Shown here in pieces: positions 17,313-25,401 of a stretch of DNA of 64,000 nt; within the stretch, counting starts at the first letter, position 1; each line of letters begins with the position of its first letter. The notes under the pieces were generated by a model that saw only the letters and a program-made list of their open reading frames with translations, was not told the DNA's origin and did not search any database. The translations under genes and the position numbers were made by a program. The stretch is from CAZUDO01 sp964618895 (GTDB taxonomy: Bacteria; Desulfobacterota; Binatia; DP-6): assembly GCA_964618895.1 (NCBI GenBank), contig CAZUDO010000080.1, forward strand, positions 1 to 64,000, given 5' to 3'.

Positions 17313-19004
17313 ATGGTGCGCTCCGTCGGGGTGCTCGCACTGGCGCTCGGTTTCTCAGCGCCCGCGCTGTCCGCGCCCTGGGAGACCACCCGCCGGACCG
17401 TGATCGACCCGCTCAACACGGCCCTGCACCGCCACCTGCCGTCCTTTCTGAAGACGCGCGACCTCGACGCGGCCGTCGCCCTGTATGCCACGCCCACCGG
17501 AGGCGGGCTCATGTGGGAAGGCGCCCGGCACGCCGCCATCGACGCGGAGGAGGAGACGCTGCGCTGGGACGGGACGCCGGGCGAGGAGCCGATCCGGCAG
17601 CGTCTCGCGCACCGGCTGGCGTTGTTCGCCGCCATCGAGAAGGCCGAGCTGCGCCTCGACCGGGTGGCGTGGCGGACGCCCGACCCCGACGGCATTCCCG
17701 CCGAGGCGCACCTGCTGATGCGCGGCACCCGGGTCGACGGGGCGCGCGCGCAGCTCGAAGAGCGGCTCGCCTGGCGCATCGCGCCCGGCGACGGCCACTG
17801 GCGCATCACCCGCGAGGACGTGGTAGCCCGCACCCTGGTGGCCCATCGCACGCCGCGGTTCGGGCTCGCGACCGACGCCGCCGGCATCGCCAACGTCCAC
17901 ACCAACGCGCTGTCGCCGTCCTATCGGCTGTTCGGCGGCGCCCCCGACAACCCCGTGCGCAGCAGCGGCGGCAGCGCGGTCGCCGACGTCGACCGCGACG
18001 GCTGCGAGGATGTGGTCCTGTCGGGGAGCCCCGACCTGATGCTGTACCGGAACCGTTGCGACGGCACCTTCGTCGACGCCACCGCCGCCGCCGGGCTGCC
18101 CCATCCCTACCCGGCCGCCGCCACCGGGGTCCTGTTCTTCGACGACGACAACGACGCCTGGCCCGATCTCTTCGTCGCCGCCGTCCGGGGCGGCAACCGG
18201 CTCTTCCGCAACACCGGCGGCGGCCGCTTCGTCGATGTGACCACCGCCGCCGGCATCCCCGACGGGCCGTGGTCGAGCATGGCCACGGCCGCCGACTACG
18301 ACCGTGACGGCCTTCTCGACCTGTACGTCGTCCGCATGGGCGACCAGGAGCGTACCACGCCGCGCCCCAACTTCGCGGCCACCAACGGCCTGCCCAACCT
18401 GCTTCTGCACAACCGTGGCGACGGCACCTTCGTCGACATGGCGGCGCACGCCGGCGTCGCCCACACCGGCTGGGACCTGGCCGCCGCCTGGGGCGACTAC
18501 GACATCGACGGCTGGCCCGACCTCTACGTCGCCAACGAGTTCGGCACCAACGCGCTCTACCACAACCAGGGCGACGGGACGTTCCGCGACCGCGCCGCGG
18601 CGGCCGGCGTGACCGACGGGGGCGCCGGCATGGGCGTCGCGTGGGGCGATTACGACGCCGACGGCGACCTCGACCTCTTCGTCTCCAACATGCACGCCAA
18701 CTCGGCGTGGGCGCTCTTCCACCCCGACTTTCCGGCACCGGTCCCGTGGCCGTACCGACTCCTCGGCCTCTTCACCGGCGAGGTCCGGCGCCGCACCGAC
18801 GACATCATCGCGCGCCTCACCCGCGGCAGCACCCTCTACCAGAACGACAGCGACGGGCACTTCACCGACGTGAGCGACGCCGCCGGCGTGCGCGACGGCC
18901 AGTGGGGCTGGGCCGCCGAGTTCCTCGACTACGACGACGACGGCGACCTCGACCTCTACGCCGTCAACGGCTTCCTCTCGGGCCCGCTCCTCGACGACGT
19001 GTGA
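17313..19004 (+). CDS. FG-GAP/VCBS-repeat secreted protein, N-terminal part (interrupted by TGA)
   Basis: Residues 1-21 form a signal peptide (VGVLALALGFSAPALSA). About 200 residues of unassigned domain follow. Then come FG-GAP/VCBS repeats with calcium-type cores such as ADVDRDGCED, FFDDDNDAWPD, ADYDRDGLLD, GDYDIDGWPD, GDYDADGDLD and LDYDDDGDLD. Proteins of this CRTAC1-like class form beta-propellers in the periplasm or outside the cell. The reading frame ends at a TGA (19002-19004) but continues in the same frame, directly from an ATG at 19005, through the rest of the propeller and an ASPIC/UnbV domain. The intact gene would encode about 775 residues, so this is probably one gene broken by a single nonsense codon. 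Confidence 0.8.
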   Translation: MVRSVGVLALALGFSAPALSAPWETTRRTVIDPLNTALHRHLPSFLKTRDLDAAVALYATPTGGGLMWEGARHAAIDAEEETLRWDGTPGEEPIRQRLAHRLALFAAIEKAELRLDRVAWRTPDPDGIPAEAHLLMRGTRVDGARAQLEERLAWRIAPGDGHWRITREDVVARTLVAHRTPRFGLATDAAGIANVHTNALSPSYRLFGGAPDNPVRSSGGSAVADVDRDGCEDVVLSGSPDLMLYRNRCDGTFVDATAAAGLPHPYPAAATGVLFFDDDNDAWPDLFVAAVRGGNRLFRNTGGGRFVDVTTAAGIPDGPWSSMATAADYDRDGLLDLYVVRMGDQERTTPRPNFAATNGLPNLLLHNRGDGTFVDMAAHAGVAHTGWDLAAAWGDYDIDGWPDLYVANEFGTNALYHNQGDGTFRDRAAAAGVTDGGAGMGVAWGDYDADGDLDLFVSNMHANSAWALFHPDFPAPVPWPYRLLGLFTGEVRRRTDDIIARLTRGSTLYQNDSDGHFTDVSDAAGVRDGQWGWAAEFLDYDDDGDLDLYAVNGFLSGPLLDDV

Positions 19005-19640
19005 ATGGACATGTTCGACGGCGTCGGTCGACGCCTGGACGACACCGACGGCCAGTTCCTGAACCTCGGCCAGCACGGCCTGAACGGCTGGGAGCGCAAC
19101 TGTCTCTGGCGGAACGACGGCGACGGGCGCTTCACGGACGTGGCCTACGTGCACGCCGCCGACCGCCTCGAGGACGGCCGCGGCCTGTCCGTGTTCGACT
19201 ACGACCGCGACGGACGCCTGGACCTCCTGCTACGCAACTACCGCCAGCCGGCGCAGCTGCTGCGCAACCAGGGCGGCCCGCACCACTGGGTGGAGCTCCG
19301 GCTGGTCGGTACGCGCTCGAACCGCGACGCGGTCGGGGCCCGCATCCGGCTCCGCACGGCGCGCGGATGGCAAACGCGCGTGGTCGGGGCGGGGTCGGGG
19401 TTCCTCTCCACGCACAGCCTGGTGCAGCACATCGGCCTCGGGTCGGAACATCACGCCGAAGAGATCGAGGTTACGTGGCCCTCTGGCAGCCGCACGACGA
19501 TGAGAACCGTCGCCGCCGATAGGCGGATCGTCATCATCGAAACAGGAGCCGATAGCCCATCGGCAACTCCAGAACACTACCCTGACATCATCCGAACACC
19601 CCCTTCGATCGTTGACATCACCCTGCTGCCCAGAGGATAA
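19005..19640 (+). CDS. FG-GAP/ASPIC-UnbV protein, C-terminal part of the interrupted gene
   Basis: In frame with the preceding ORF and starting at the codon right after its TGA. It carries the last repeat (FDYDRDGRLD) and an ASPIC/UnbV domain seen in GARIRLRTARGWQTRVVGAG and IEVTWPSGSRT. The last 40 residues lack recognisable domain features. There is no signal peptide and no ribosome-binding site ahead of the ATG at 19005, so it is unlikely to work as an independent secreted protein. The TGA sits where a Trp (TGG) would fit the context DDV-x-MDMFDG. Read-through, a real nonsense mutation or a sequencing error are all possible. Confidence 0.65.
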   Translation: MDMFDGVGRRLDDTDGQFLNLGQHGLNGWERNCLWRNDGDGRFTDVAYVHAADRLEDGRGLSVFDYDRDGRLDLLLRNYRQPAQLLRNQGGPHHWVELRLVGTRSNRDAVGARIRLRTARGWQTRVVGAGSGFLSTHSLVQHIGLGSEHHAEEIEVTWPSGSRTTMRTVAADRRIVIIETGADSPSATPEHYPDIIRTPPSIVDITLLPRG

Positions 19641-19692
19641 GCGCGTGCACTACCCATGGAGAGCTTGCGGGTAATAGAGGAGGCTAAAGCCC

Positions 19693-19905
19693 ATGAAGGA
19701 GCTGTTGTTCGCATTGTTGGTGCTCGTGGCCGCTGGGCATACCGGATGTGCGACTACATTCTATGACTCCGCCCCGGCGAGCGACGGCGGGTTGTATGTT
19801 GTCGGCTCGGAGCTCCATCCGTGGGTAGGTCCCGTGGCGACTGCATGGCGTTGTCCGTCCGAACCCGGGCGCGGCGCATGCAAAAAGATCCGCATCAGCC
19901 AGTGA
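19693..19905 (+). CDS. Small lipoprotein A (70 aa)
   Basis: A 70-residue lipoprotein with hydrophobic LLFALLVLVAAG followed by a lipobox ending at Cys19 (GHTGC). A short mature part of about 50 residues ends in RCPSEPGRGACKKIRISQ. An AGGAGG site lies a few bases upstream. It is paralogous to the next gene: same length, same position of the lipobox, and the same C..CKKI ending. It appears visibly less GC-rich than its neighbours, a possible sign of transfer. The function is unknown. Confidence 0.75.
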   Translation: MKELLFALLVLVAAGHTGCATTFYDSAPASDGGLYVVGSELHPWVGPVATAWRCPSEPGRGACKKIRISQ

Positions 19906-19919
19906 TTGGGGGAAAGGCA

Positions 19920-20132
19920 ATGAAACTTCTGCCTGCGATTGGAGTGCTTGGCATCTGCCTGTGGGGTGCGGGGTGTGCGAGCATTTATACAAGCATCGAG
20001 AAGGCCGATGATGGCTCGTACACCGTCACCAGGATACAACGGGGCTTCTGGACGATTCACGGGCAGCTCTATCGCTGTGACGAATCTGGGGGCTCGCTCA
20101 ACTGCAAGAAGATCGACAGCCAGCCGTGGTGA
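19920..20132 (+). CDS. Small lipoprotein B (70 aa), paralogue of the previous gene
   Basis: A 70-residue lipoprotein with signal MKLLPAIGVLGICLWGAGC (lipobox Cys19). The mature part includes YTVTRIQRGFWTIHGQLYRC and ends NCKKIDSQPW. It sits 14 bases after lipoprotein A, with GGGGGAAAGG as ribosome-binding site, so the two form a tandem pair that probably arose by duplication. Like A it appears less GC-rich than the cluster around it. The function is unknown. Confidence 0.75.
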   Translation: MKLLPAIGVLGICLWGAGCASIYTSIEKADDGSYTVTRIQRGFWTIHGQLYRCDESGGSLNCKKIDSQPW

Positions 20133-20168
20133 CAGACCACCTGACACATCCGTGAACGCCACCACGCG

Positions 20169-20197
20169 TTGACAGCTTTGCGTCCAGCCGCCATCAT
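20169..20197 (+). promoter_or_regulatory. Candidate sigma-70 promoter for radical SAM gene 3
   Basis: TTGACA at 20169-20174, then a 17-base spacer and CATCAT at 20192-20197 (four of six match to TATAAT). The start codon at 20213 would leave only a short leader of about ten bases. The -35 box is perfect but the -10 is weak, so this is tentative. Confidence 0.3.
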
Positions 20198-20212
20198 TCG
20201 CCGCCCCGCCTC

Positions 20213-21574
20213 ATGCGCATCCACCTCATCTCCCCCACGCACTACGTGCGTGACGGCGTCCTGCACAAGACCACGCGCTACTGGACGAGCGGCATCACGC
20301 TCCCGTACCTGAAGGCGCTCACGCCGGCGCCGCACCAGGTGACCTTCACCGACGAGTTGATGGCGGACCTCGACCTCGCGGCCGTCGAGCGCGACGCCGA
20401 CGTGATCGGCATCACGGCCATGGGGCCGCAGATCCGCCGCGCCTACGACCTGGCCGACCATTTTCGCGCCCGCGGCAAGCGGGTCGTCCTCGGGGGCACC
20501 TGGGTCTCCCTCACGCCGGAGGACTCGCTCCGCCACGCCGACGCCGTCGTCGCCGGCGAGGCCGAGCACGTCTGGGCCGACGTGCTCGCCGATCTCGAGG
20601 CCGGGCGCTCGCGCGGCATCTACCGGGCCGAGCGCTGGCACGACCTGCAGAACCTGCCGGCGTTCGACTGGTGGAGCCTGCCGCTCCTCAAACGCGACGC
20701 CTTCCGGACCAGCTGGCTCTACCGCATGTACTTCTTCTGGCCGGTCTTCTTCTCGCGCGGCTGCCCGCACCCGTGCGAGTACTGCGCCGTCCAGACCTAC
20801 TACCAGCGCAGCTATCGCACGCGTCCGGTGGACGACGTGCTCGCCGACGTGGCCCAGCTCGGGCGCCTCGGCGCGCGCCGCCTGCTCTTCCTCGACGACA
20901 ACCCGATCGCGCATCCCGACGAGGCGAAGGAGCTCTTCCGGCGCCTCATCCCGCACCGGGTCGAATGGGTGAGCCAGGCCACCATCAACATCGCCCGCGA
21001 TCCCGAGCTGCTCGACCTGGTGGCGCGCTCCGGGGCGCGCGTGCTGTCGATCGGCTTCGAGAGCCTCTCCGACGAGAGCCTGGCCTCGGTCGCCAAGGGC
21101 TTCAACCGCCCGAGTCGCTTCCGGGAAGACATCCTGCGCCTGCGCGCGCGCGGCATCCAGGTGATCGCCCTCCTCATGGTCGGCCTCGACGGCGACACCC
21201 CGGAGACCTTCGCCGCCACCCTGCGCTGGCTCGACGAGAACAAGATCAGCTTCCTGAAGCTGTTCACGCCGGCGCCGTATCCGGGCACCAAGTTCCACGC
21301 CGACATGCAGGCCAGCGGCCGGCTCCTGAGCGACGACTGGGGCACCTACGACTACGGCAGCCCAAACGTCCGCCCGCTGCACATGACCTCCGCGCAGATG
21401 CTCGACGGCTTCCAGGCCGTGTACCGGGGCTTCTATTCGGTGCGCAGCATGCTGCGCCGCTTCGTCCCGCCCCCGCGCCGCCACCTGAAGGAAGCGCTCG
21501 CCATGCTGGTCGCGAACGCGAAGGTGGCGAACTACCTGCGCCGCAACCCGACCGCCTGGGGCACCATCTCGTAG
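20213..21574 (+). CDS. B12-binding radical SAM protein 3
   Basis: A 453-residue B12-binding radical SAM protein. The cobalamin-type domain (about 1-150) begins MRIHLISPTHYVRDG and has VVLGGTWVSLTPEDS. The cluster ligands are C184, C188 and C191 in SRGCPHPCEYC. Later landmarks are LLFLDDNPIAHPDEA and LSIGFESLSDESL. The class is close to hopanoid/HpnJ-like and other lipid-modifying members in overall layout, but I cannot assign a substrate. It converges on the acyltransferase gene with a 43-base 3' overlap. It stands alone behind the small lipoproteins, at the edge of the ketosynthase operon. Confidence 0.9.
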   Translation: MRIHLISPTHYVRDGVLHKTTRYWTSGITLPYLKALTPAPHQVTFTDELMADLDLAAVERDADVIGITAMGPQIRRAYDLADHFRARGKRVVLGGTWVSLTPEDSLRHADAVVAGEAEHVWADVLADLEAGRSRGIYRAERWHDLQNLPAFDWWSLPLLKRDAFRTSWLYRMYFFWPVFFSRGCPHPCEYCAVQTYYQRSYRTRPVDDVLADVAQLGRLGARRLLFLDDNPIAHPDEAKELFRRLIPHRVEWVSQATINIARDPELLDLVARSGARVLSIGFESLSDESLASVAKGFNRPSRFREDILRLRARGIQVIALLMVGLDGDTPETFAATLRWLDENKISFLKLFTPAPYPGTKFHADMQASGRLLSDDWGTYDYGSPNVRPLHMTSAQMLDGFQAVYRGFYSVRSMLRRFVPPPRRHLKEALAMLVANAKVANYLRRNPTAWGTIS

Positions 21575-22482
21575 GGCGCGTCCGCTCCCGGCGCCGCCGC
21601 GGGTCCCCACACGTCGGAGAACATGAGCCACTGCGACGGCCGCTCGCGTACCAGGCCCTCGTAGGCCCGTACGGTCGCCTCGAGCGCGGCGATGCTCTCG
21701 GCCGGGGTGGTGGGATCGAACCGGCCCGCCACCCGCAGCTGGTAGCGCCGGATGCCCGTCCGGATCGCGAACACCGGCACGATGGGGGCGCGCGCCACGC
21801 GTGCCACGGCGAACGGTCCGAGCTGGAAGTACGACGTGCGGCCGCAGAACTCGACCGGGTGCGTGCCCGGCAGCGGGCCCCACGGCTCGATCTGCATGCC
21901 GACCACCTCGTGCCGGCGGAGCGCGCGCAGGATGGGCAGGCCCGTGAACAGCGACTGGTCGGAGTAGATCGCGCCGAAGCCGTGGCGCGTGCGCACGGCG
22001 TGCACGAACTCGCGCACGCTCGGATTGGGCTCCTGGGCCATCACCATGTGGACCGGCCGTCCGAGGTGCGCCAGCATGCGCGCAGCGACCTCCCAGCAAC
22101 CGAAATGCCCCGTCAGCACGACGACGCCGCGCCCCTCGGCGAGCGCGCCCTCGAGCAGCTCCGGCTGTACGAATTCGATCGCGAGGGGCTTCGGGCGCGG
22201 CCCCCATTGCTCAAAACCCTCGGTCATCGAGCGCGCGAACGCGGCGAACACCTGGTACGCCTCCCCATGCGCGCGCCAGCGGCCGCGCGGCCCGCGTACC
22301 TGGCGCAGGTTGCGCTGCACCGCCCGGCGCTGCTGCTGGGCGATGCCGTAGATGATGGCCGCGATCACGGGCGGCGAGCCGCGCTTCCACCACTCCGGTC
22401 CGTACACACACCCGAGCTCGGCGAAGCGCCGCCACCAGGCGCCGTCGAACCGGAGCGCGGCGCGCAGCCGGGTGGCGGTCAT
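21532..22482 (-). CDS. LpxL/HtrB-like lysophospholipid acyltransferase
   Basis: A 316-residue acyltransferase of the lipid A (LpxL/HtrB) family, membrane-associated, moving an acyl chain from ACP onto a lipid. The catalytic HX4E motif is GHFGCWE (H126, E131). A second block reads VGMQIEPWGPLPGTHPVEFCG and a third APIVPVFAIRTG. Such proteins occur in aryl-polyene clusters (ApeD-like), where they attach the polyene to a lipid. I chose the ATG at 22482 over TTG at 22518 because AAGGGGG lies seven bases upstream. It is the last gene of the ketosynthase operon. Confidence 0.87.
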   Translation of the reverse strand: MTATRLRAALRFDGAWWRRFAELGCVYGPEWWKRGSPPVIAAIIYGIAQQQRRAVQRNLRQVRGPRGRWRAHGEAYQVFAAFARSMTEGFEQWGPRPKPLAIEFVQPELLEGALAEGRGVVVLTGHFGCWEVAARMLAHLGRPVHMVMAQEPNPSVREFVHAVRTRHGFGAIYSDQSLFTGLPILRALRRHEVVGMQIEPWGPLPGTHPVEFCGRTSYFQLGPFAVARVARAPIVPVFAIRTGIRRYQLRVAGRFDPTTPAESIAALEATVRAYEGLVRERPSQWLMFSDVWGPAAAPGADAPYEMVPQAVGLRRR

Positions 22483-22524
22483 CGGCGCCCCCTTCGCGAA
22501 CAGGCGCCGTGCAGACAAGTCGCT

Positions 22525-22935
22525 TCAGCGCGGGACGGCAAGGGTGAAGCGCCCCTCGGCCGCCAGCTCGTCGCCCACCAGTGCCCGCCCACGGAGCATG
22601 GTCGCGCCGTGCACGTGGCGTACGATCTCGACCTCGACCCGCAGCCGGTCGCCGACACGCACCGCACGGTGCACGCGGAACGCGTCCACGCCCGCCAGGT
22701 AGCCGGCGGTGTAGCCCTCGCGCGCGAGCGCGTTCAGGAGCGCACCGCCGCCCTGGGCGAGCGCCTCGAGCACGAACGCGGCCGGCAACGTGCCGTCGGG
22801 CGCCAGCAGCGGATCGGCGGCCGCGACCACCTTCTCGAACACGCCCGAGCGCTCGTCGACATCGAGCACGCGGTCCAGCAGGAGGAACGGTGCCGCGTGC
22901 GGCAGGCGCGGGAACGGATCCGACGGTGCGGCCAT
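22525..22935 (-). CDS. FabA/FabZ-like hotdog dehydratase-like protein (Glu present, His absent)
   Basis: A 136-residue hotdog protein. The start LPHAAPFLLLDRVLDVD is the FabZ/ApeI pattern and the helix reads FVLEALAQGGGALL, keeping the Glu (E57). The upstream loop that should read GHFPG is DPLLAPDGTLPA, so the catalytic His is missing. It starts two bases after the chain-length-factor stop. Together with the two hotdog genes at 11028-11752 the cluster has three such proteins, only one of which has the His. It is either a partner subunit or acts on a different substrate. Confidence 0.82.
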   Translation of the reverse strand: MAAPSDPFPRLPHAAPFLLLDRVLDVDERSGVFEKVVAAADPLLAPDGTLPAAFVLEALAQGGGALLNALAREGYTAGYLAGVDAFRVHRAVRVGDRLRVEVEIVRHVHGATMLRGRALVGDELAAEGRFTLAVPR

Positions 22936-22937
22936 GG

Positions 22938-24101
22938 CTACGCTGCCTCCAGCCGCACCGGACGACACGCCCCTCCGCGTGCGAGCCCGTCCACCACCAC
23001 GACCCGCAGGGGCCCGCGACGCGCCTCGCCGGTCACGAGGTCGAAGCCGGGCGGCCGAGCGCAGACTCCCGGGGTCGGTGGCACGATGCCCGTGTACACC
23101 GCCAGCGCGCCAGCTGCCACGGCCAGGGCCCCGGCGGTGCCGAAGTCGCCGGTGGCCGCGCGCGGCGCCGTCACCGGGACGCGCCGGCCCCCCAGGGCCG
23201 TACCCAGCGCCGCCGCCTCCAGCCGATCGAGCGCGGCGTGCCCACTCGCCGCAGCGACGATCGCGTCGGCGTCCGCCACCACCGGATGCAAGCCGGCCGC
23301 CAGCGGCTCCGGATCGCACGGCCACCCGTGCACCGAGGCCGGCACCCCGAAGGCCGGCCGCACCACGAGCCGCGCGTACATCCGTGCCCCGCGCGCCCGC
23401 GCCTGCCCCGGCGGCTCGAGCACCACCACGGCCGCGCCCTCGCCCGGGCAGGCACCGTCGGCGTCGGCGGCGAAGGGACGCGGCAGGCCGCGCGGCAGCA
23501 GGTCGGCGTCGCGCAGCACCTCCCACAGGATGACGTCCAGCGCGTCGGCGCCCCCCGCCAGGCACAGGTCGAGCGCCCCGTCGGCGACCAGTTCCGCGCC
23601 GGCCGCGATCGCGCTCTCGCCCGACACCTCGAGGTCGGTCACGAACGTGGTCGGACCGGTGGTGCCGAGCTCGATCGACGCGTAGCTGAGGGGCGCGTTC
23701 ATCACCAGGTTGGGAAACACCAGCGGGTTGCCGGCGCCGCGTGCGAACAGCCGGTCGAGGAAGCCGGTGGTCTCCCCGAAATTCCCGAACGCCGAGCCGA
23801 GCGCGAGCCCGGTGCGCGCCGGCGGCACCGCGGACGCCGTCGCCCCGGCGTCCTCGAGCGCCAGTCGACAGGCCGCCAGCGCCAGGAGCGAGGTCCGGTC
23901 GATGCGCCGCCCCTGCGGCGTACGCACCACCGAGCGCACGTCGAGCCCCTCGACCTGTCCGGCCAGCGCCCCGGGCGACGCGGCGAAGCGGGTGATGGAT
24001 CGGAGTCCGCTCCGCCCCGCGACCAACCCATCCCAGAACACGCGCGTGCCCACGCCGAACGCGCTCACCACGCCGATGCCGGTAACGGCGACCTCGCTCA
24101 C
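22938..24101 (-). CDS. Ketosynthase-like chain-length factor (Cys to Glu)
   Basis: A 387-residue ketosynthase fold protein starting VSEVAVTGIGVVSAFG. All three catalytic residues are changed: the nucleophile region reads TTFVTDLEVSGESAI with Glu158 instead of Cys, the HGTGT region is replaced by AAASGHAALD, and the second His region reads RAATGDFGTAGAL. This is the pattern of a chain-length factor in a KS-CLF heterodimer, where it shapes the chain-length tunnel. Its GTG start overlaps the stop of the active ketosynthase (GTGA), which supports pairing with that protein. A direct decarboxylating role, as in KSQ domains, is less likely because Glu rather than Gln is present. Confidence 0.85.
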   Translation of the reverse strand: MSEVAVTGIGVVSAFGVGTRVFWDGLVAGRSGLRSITRFAASPGALAGQVEGLDVRSVVRTPQGRRIDRTSLLALAACRLALEDAGATASAVPPARTGLALGSAFGNFGETTGFLDRLFARGAGNPLVFPNLVMNAPLSYASIELGTTGPTTFVTDLEVSGESAIAAGAELVADGALDLCLAGGADALDVILWEVLRDADLLPRGLPRPFAADADGACPGEGAAVVVLEPPGQARARGARMYARLVVRPAFGVPASVHGWPCDPEPLAAGLHPVVADADAIVAAASGHAALDRLEAAALGTALGGRRVPVTAPRAATGDFGTAGALAVAAGALAVYTGIVPPTPGVCARPPGFDLVTGEARRGPLRVVVVDGLARGGACRPVRLEAA

Positions 24102-25324
24102 GTCCGTACCGCCTCCGGACGGGCCAGGACGAGGGTCACGTTGTGGCCCCCGAAACCGGACGACGACGATACCGCCACGCCCAGGCGGGCCCGCCGGCCG
24201 GCCGTGGAGACGAAGTCGAGGTCGTCCCACTCCGGGACCCGGAGATGCAGCGTCGGCGGCAGGACACCGTGCTCGAGGGCCAGCACCGTGATCACGGCCT
24301 CGATCGCGCCGGCGGCGGCGAGGCAGTGGCCGACCTGCGCCTTGCTGGAGCTGACCGGGACGTGGCTCAGGCGCGGCCCGAATACGGCCCGCAGGACCGC
24401 CACTTCGACGGCGTCATTCTGGCGCGTGCCACTGCCGTGCGCGTTCACGTAGTCGACCGCCGCGGGCGGTACGCCCGCCGCCTCGAGTGCGGCCTCCAGC
24501 GCGGCGCGCGCGCCGGCGCCGTCGGGATGCGGCGCGGTCACATGATGGGCGTCGGTCGCGCTCCCCGCCCCGAGCACGAGGGCCCAGATGCGAGCGCCGC
24601 GTGCACGTGCGTGCGCCGCATCTTCGAGCACGACGGCGGCTGCCCCTTCGCCGAGCGACAGGCCATGGCGCTCGCGGTCGAACGGACGACAGGGGACGGG
24701 ATCGAGTGCCTGCAATGCGTCGAAGCCGGCGTACGTAAGCCGACAGAGCTGATCGCAGCCGACGGCCAGCGCCGCCCGGGCACGGCCGCGCCGGATCGCC
24801 TCCGCCCCGGCGGCGATCGCCAGCGCGCTCGAGGAGCACGCGGTCGAGAACGTCGTGCGCGCCCCGAACATTCCCAAGGCCTGGCTGATGGCTGCGGCCG
24901 GCGTGGCCAGCGAGGTGCCGAGCAGCCGCGACAGACGCCAGCGCCGGTCCACGCCGGCTCGGCGGCGGCGGTAGGCCTCTTCGGTCTCGCGCATCCCCCC
25001 GGTGGTGGCCCCGACCGTGAGCACGGCCTCCCGCCGGAGCGCCGCATCGAGCCCGGCGTGCCGGCAGGCCTGCTCGGCGGCCGCGAGCGCGAACCGGTCC
25101 GCGCGCGAGAGGCGTCGCCGGGTGGCGGGCGGGAGCTCGCCCAAGACCATGGCGCCCGCCTCCTCCGGCACCTCGGCCGCGAGCGCACACCGCCCCTGGT
25201 GGGTGAACTGCGTCAGCGGCCCGATGCCGGACCGCCCCTCCACCACGGCGGTCGCAAGCGCCGTCACGTCGGCGCCGAGCGCCGTGACCGCGCCGAGGCC
25301 GGTGATCGCGACCCCTGCGGGCAC
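24098..25324 (-). CDS. Beta-ketoacyl-ACP synthase, catalytic (KS-alpha)
   Basis: A 408-residue FabF-type condensing enzyme with the full triad: C163 in FSTACSSSALAI, H296 in YVNAHGSGT and H333 in SKAQVGHCLAAAG. It would extend an ACP-bound starter with malonyl-ACP in the cytoplasm. The GTG at 25324 lies five bases after a mini-ORF created by a tandem duplication. It is translationally coupled to the chain-length factor downstream, consistent with a KS-CLF pair of an aryl-polyene type II synthase. Confidence 0.92.
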   Translation of the reverse strand: MPAGVAITGLGAVTALGADVTALATAVVEGRSGIGPLTQFTHQGRCALAAEVPEEAGAMVLGELPPATRRRLSRADRFALAAAEQACRHAGLDAALRREAVLTVGATTGGMRETEEAYRRRRAGVDRRWRLSRLLGTSLATPAAAISQALGMFGARTTFSTACSSSALAIAAGAEAIRRGRARAALAVGCDQLCRLTYAGFDALQALDPVPCRPFDRERHGLSLGEGAAAVVLEDAAHARARGARIWALVLGAGSATDAHHVTAPHPDGAGARAALEAALEAAGVPPAAVDYVNAHGSGTRQNDAVEVAVLRAVFGPRLSHVPVSSSKAQVGHCLAAAGAIEAVITVLALEHGVLPPTLHLRVPEWDDLDFVSTAGRRARLGVAVSSSSGFGGHNVTLVLARPEAVRT

Positions 25325-25401
25325 GCCGCTACCGCGTCCGTTCGCGGGGGATGCGGGTGATCGCGACTGCTTCGGACACGCCGCTACCGCGTCCGTTCGC
25401 G
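25301..25401. repeat. Imperfect tandem duplication at the ACP-ketosynthase junction
   Basis: Two 46-base copies, 25301-25346 and 25356-25401, agree at 42 positions with a period of 55 bases. Each copy contains the last codons of an ACP (..RERTR, TAG), the spacer CGGC and the first codons of a ketosynthase. The extra material between the true ACP stop and ketosynthase start is a 16-codon mini-ORF. Confidence 0.85.
25329..25379 (-). pseudogene. 16-aa mini-ORF: ketosynthase head fused to ACP tail
   Basis: A GTG-initiated 16-codon frame reading VSEAVAITRIPRERTR. The first eight residues look like a ketosynthase N-terminus (compare VSEVAVTG of the chain-length factor and GVAITG of the active ketosynthase). 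The last six match the ACP C-terminus. It is preceded and followed by the same TAG-CGGC-GTG arrangement. It is best read as the scar of a collapsed gene duplication. It may pass ribosomes from ACP to ketosynthase, but a product is unlikely to matter. Confidence 0.5.

Noticed and set aside
19002..19004. TGA as a selenocysteine codon
   Set aside because: FG-GAP proteins are not selenoproteins, there is no redox context, and I saw no selenocysteine genes or clear SECIS-like hairpin. A TGG to TGA change is simpler.
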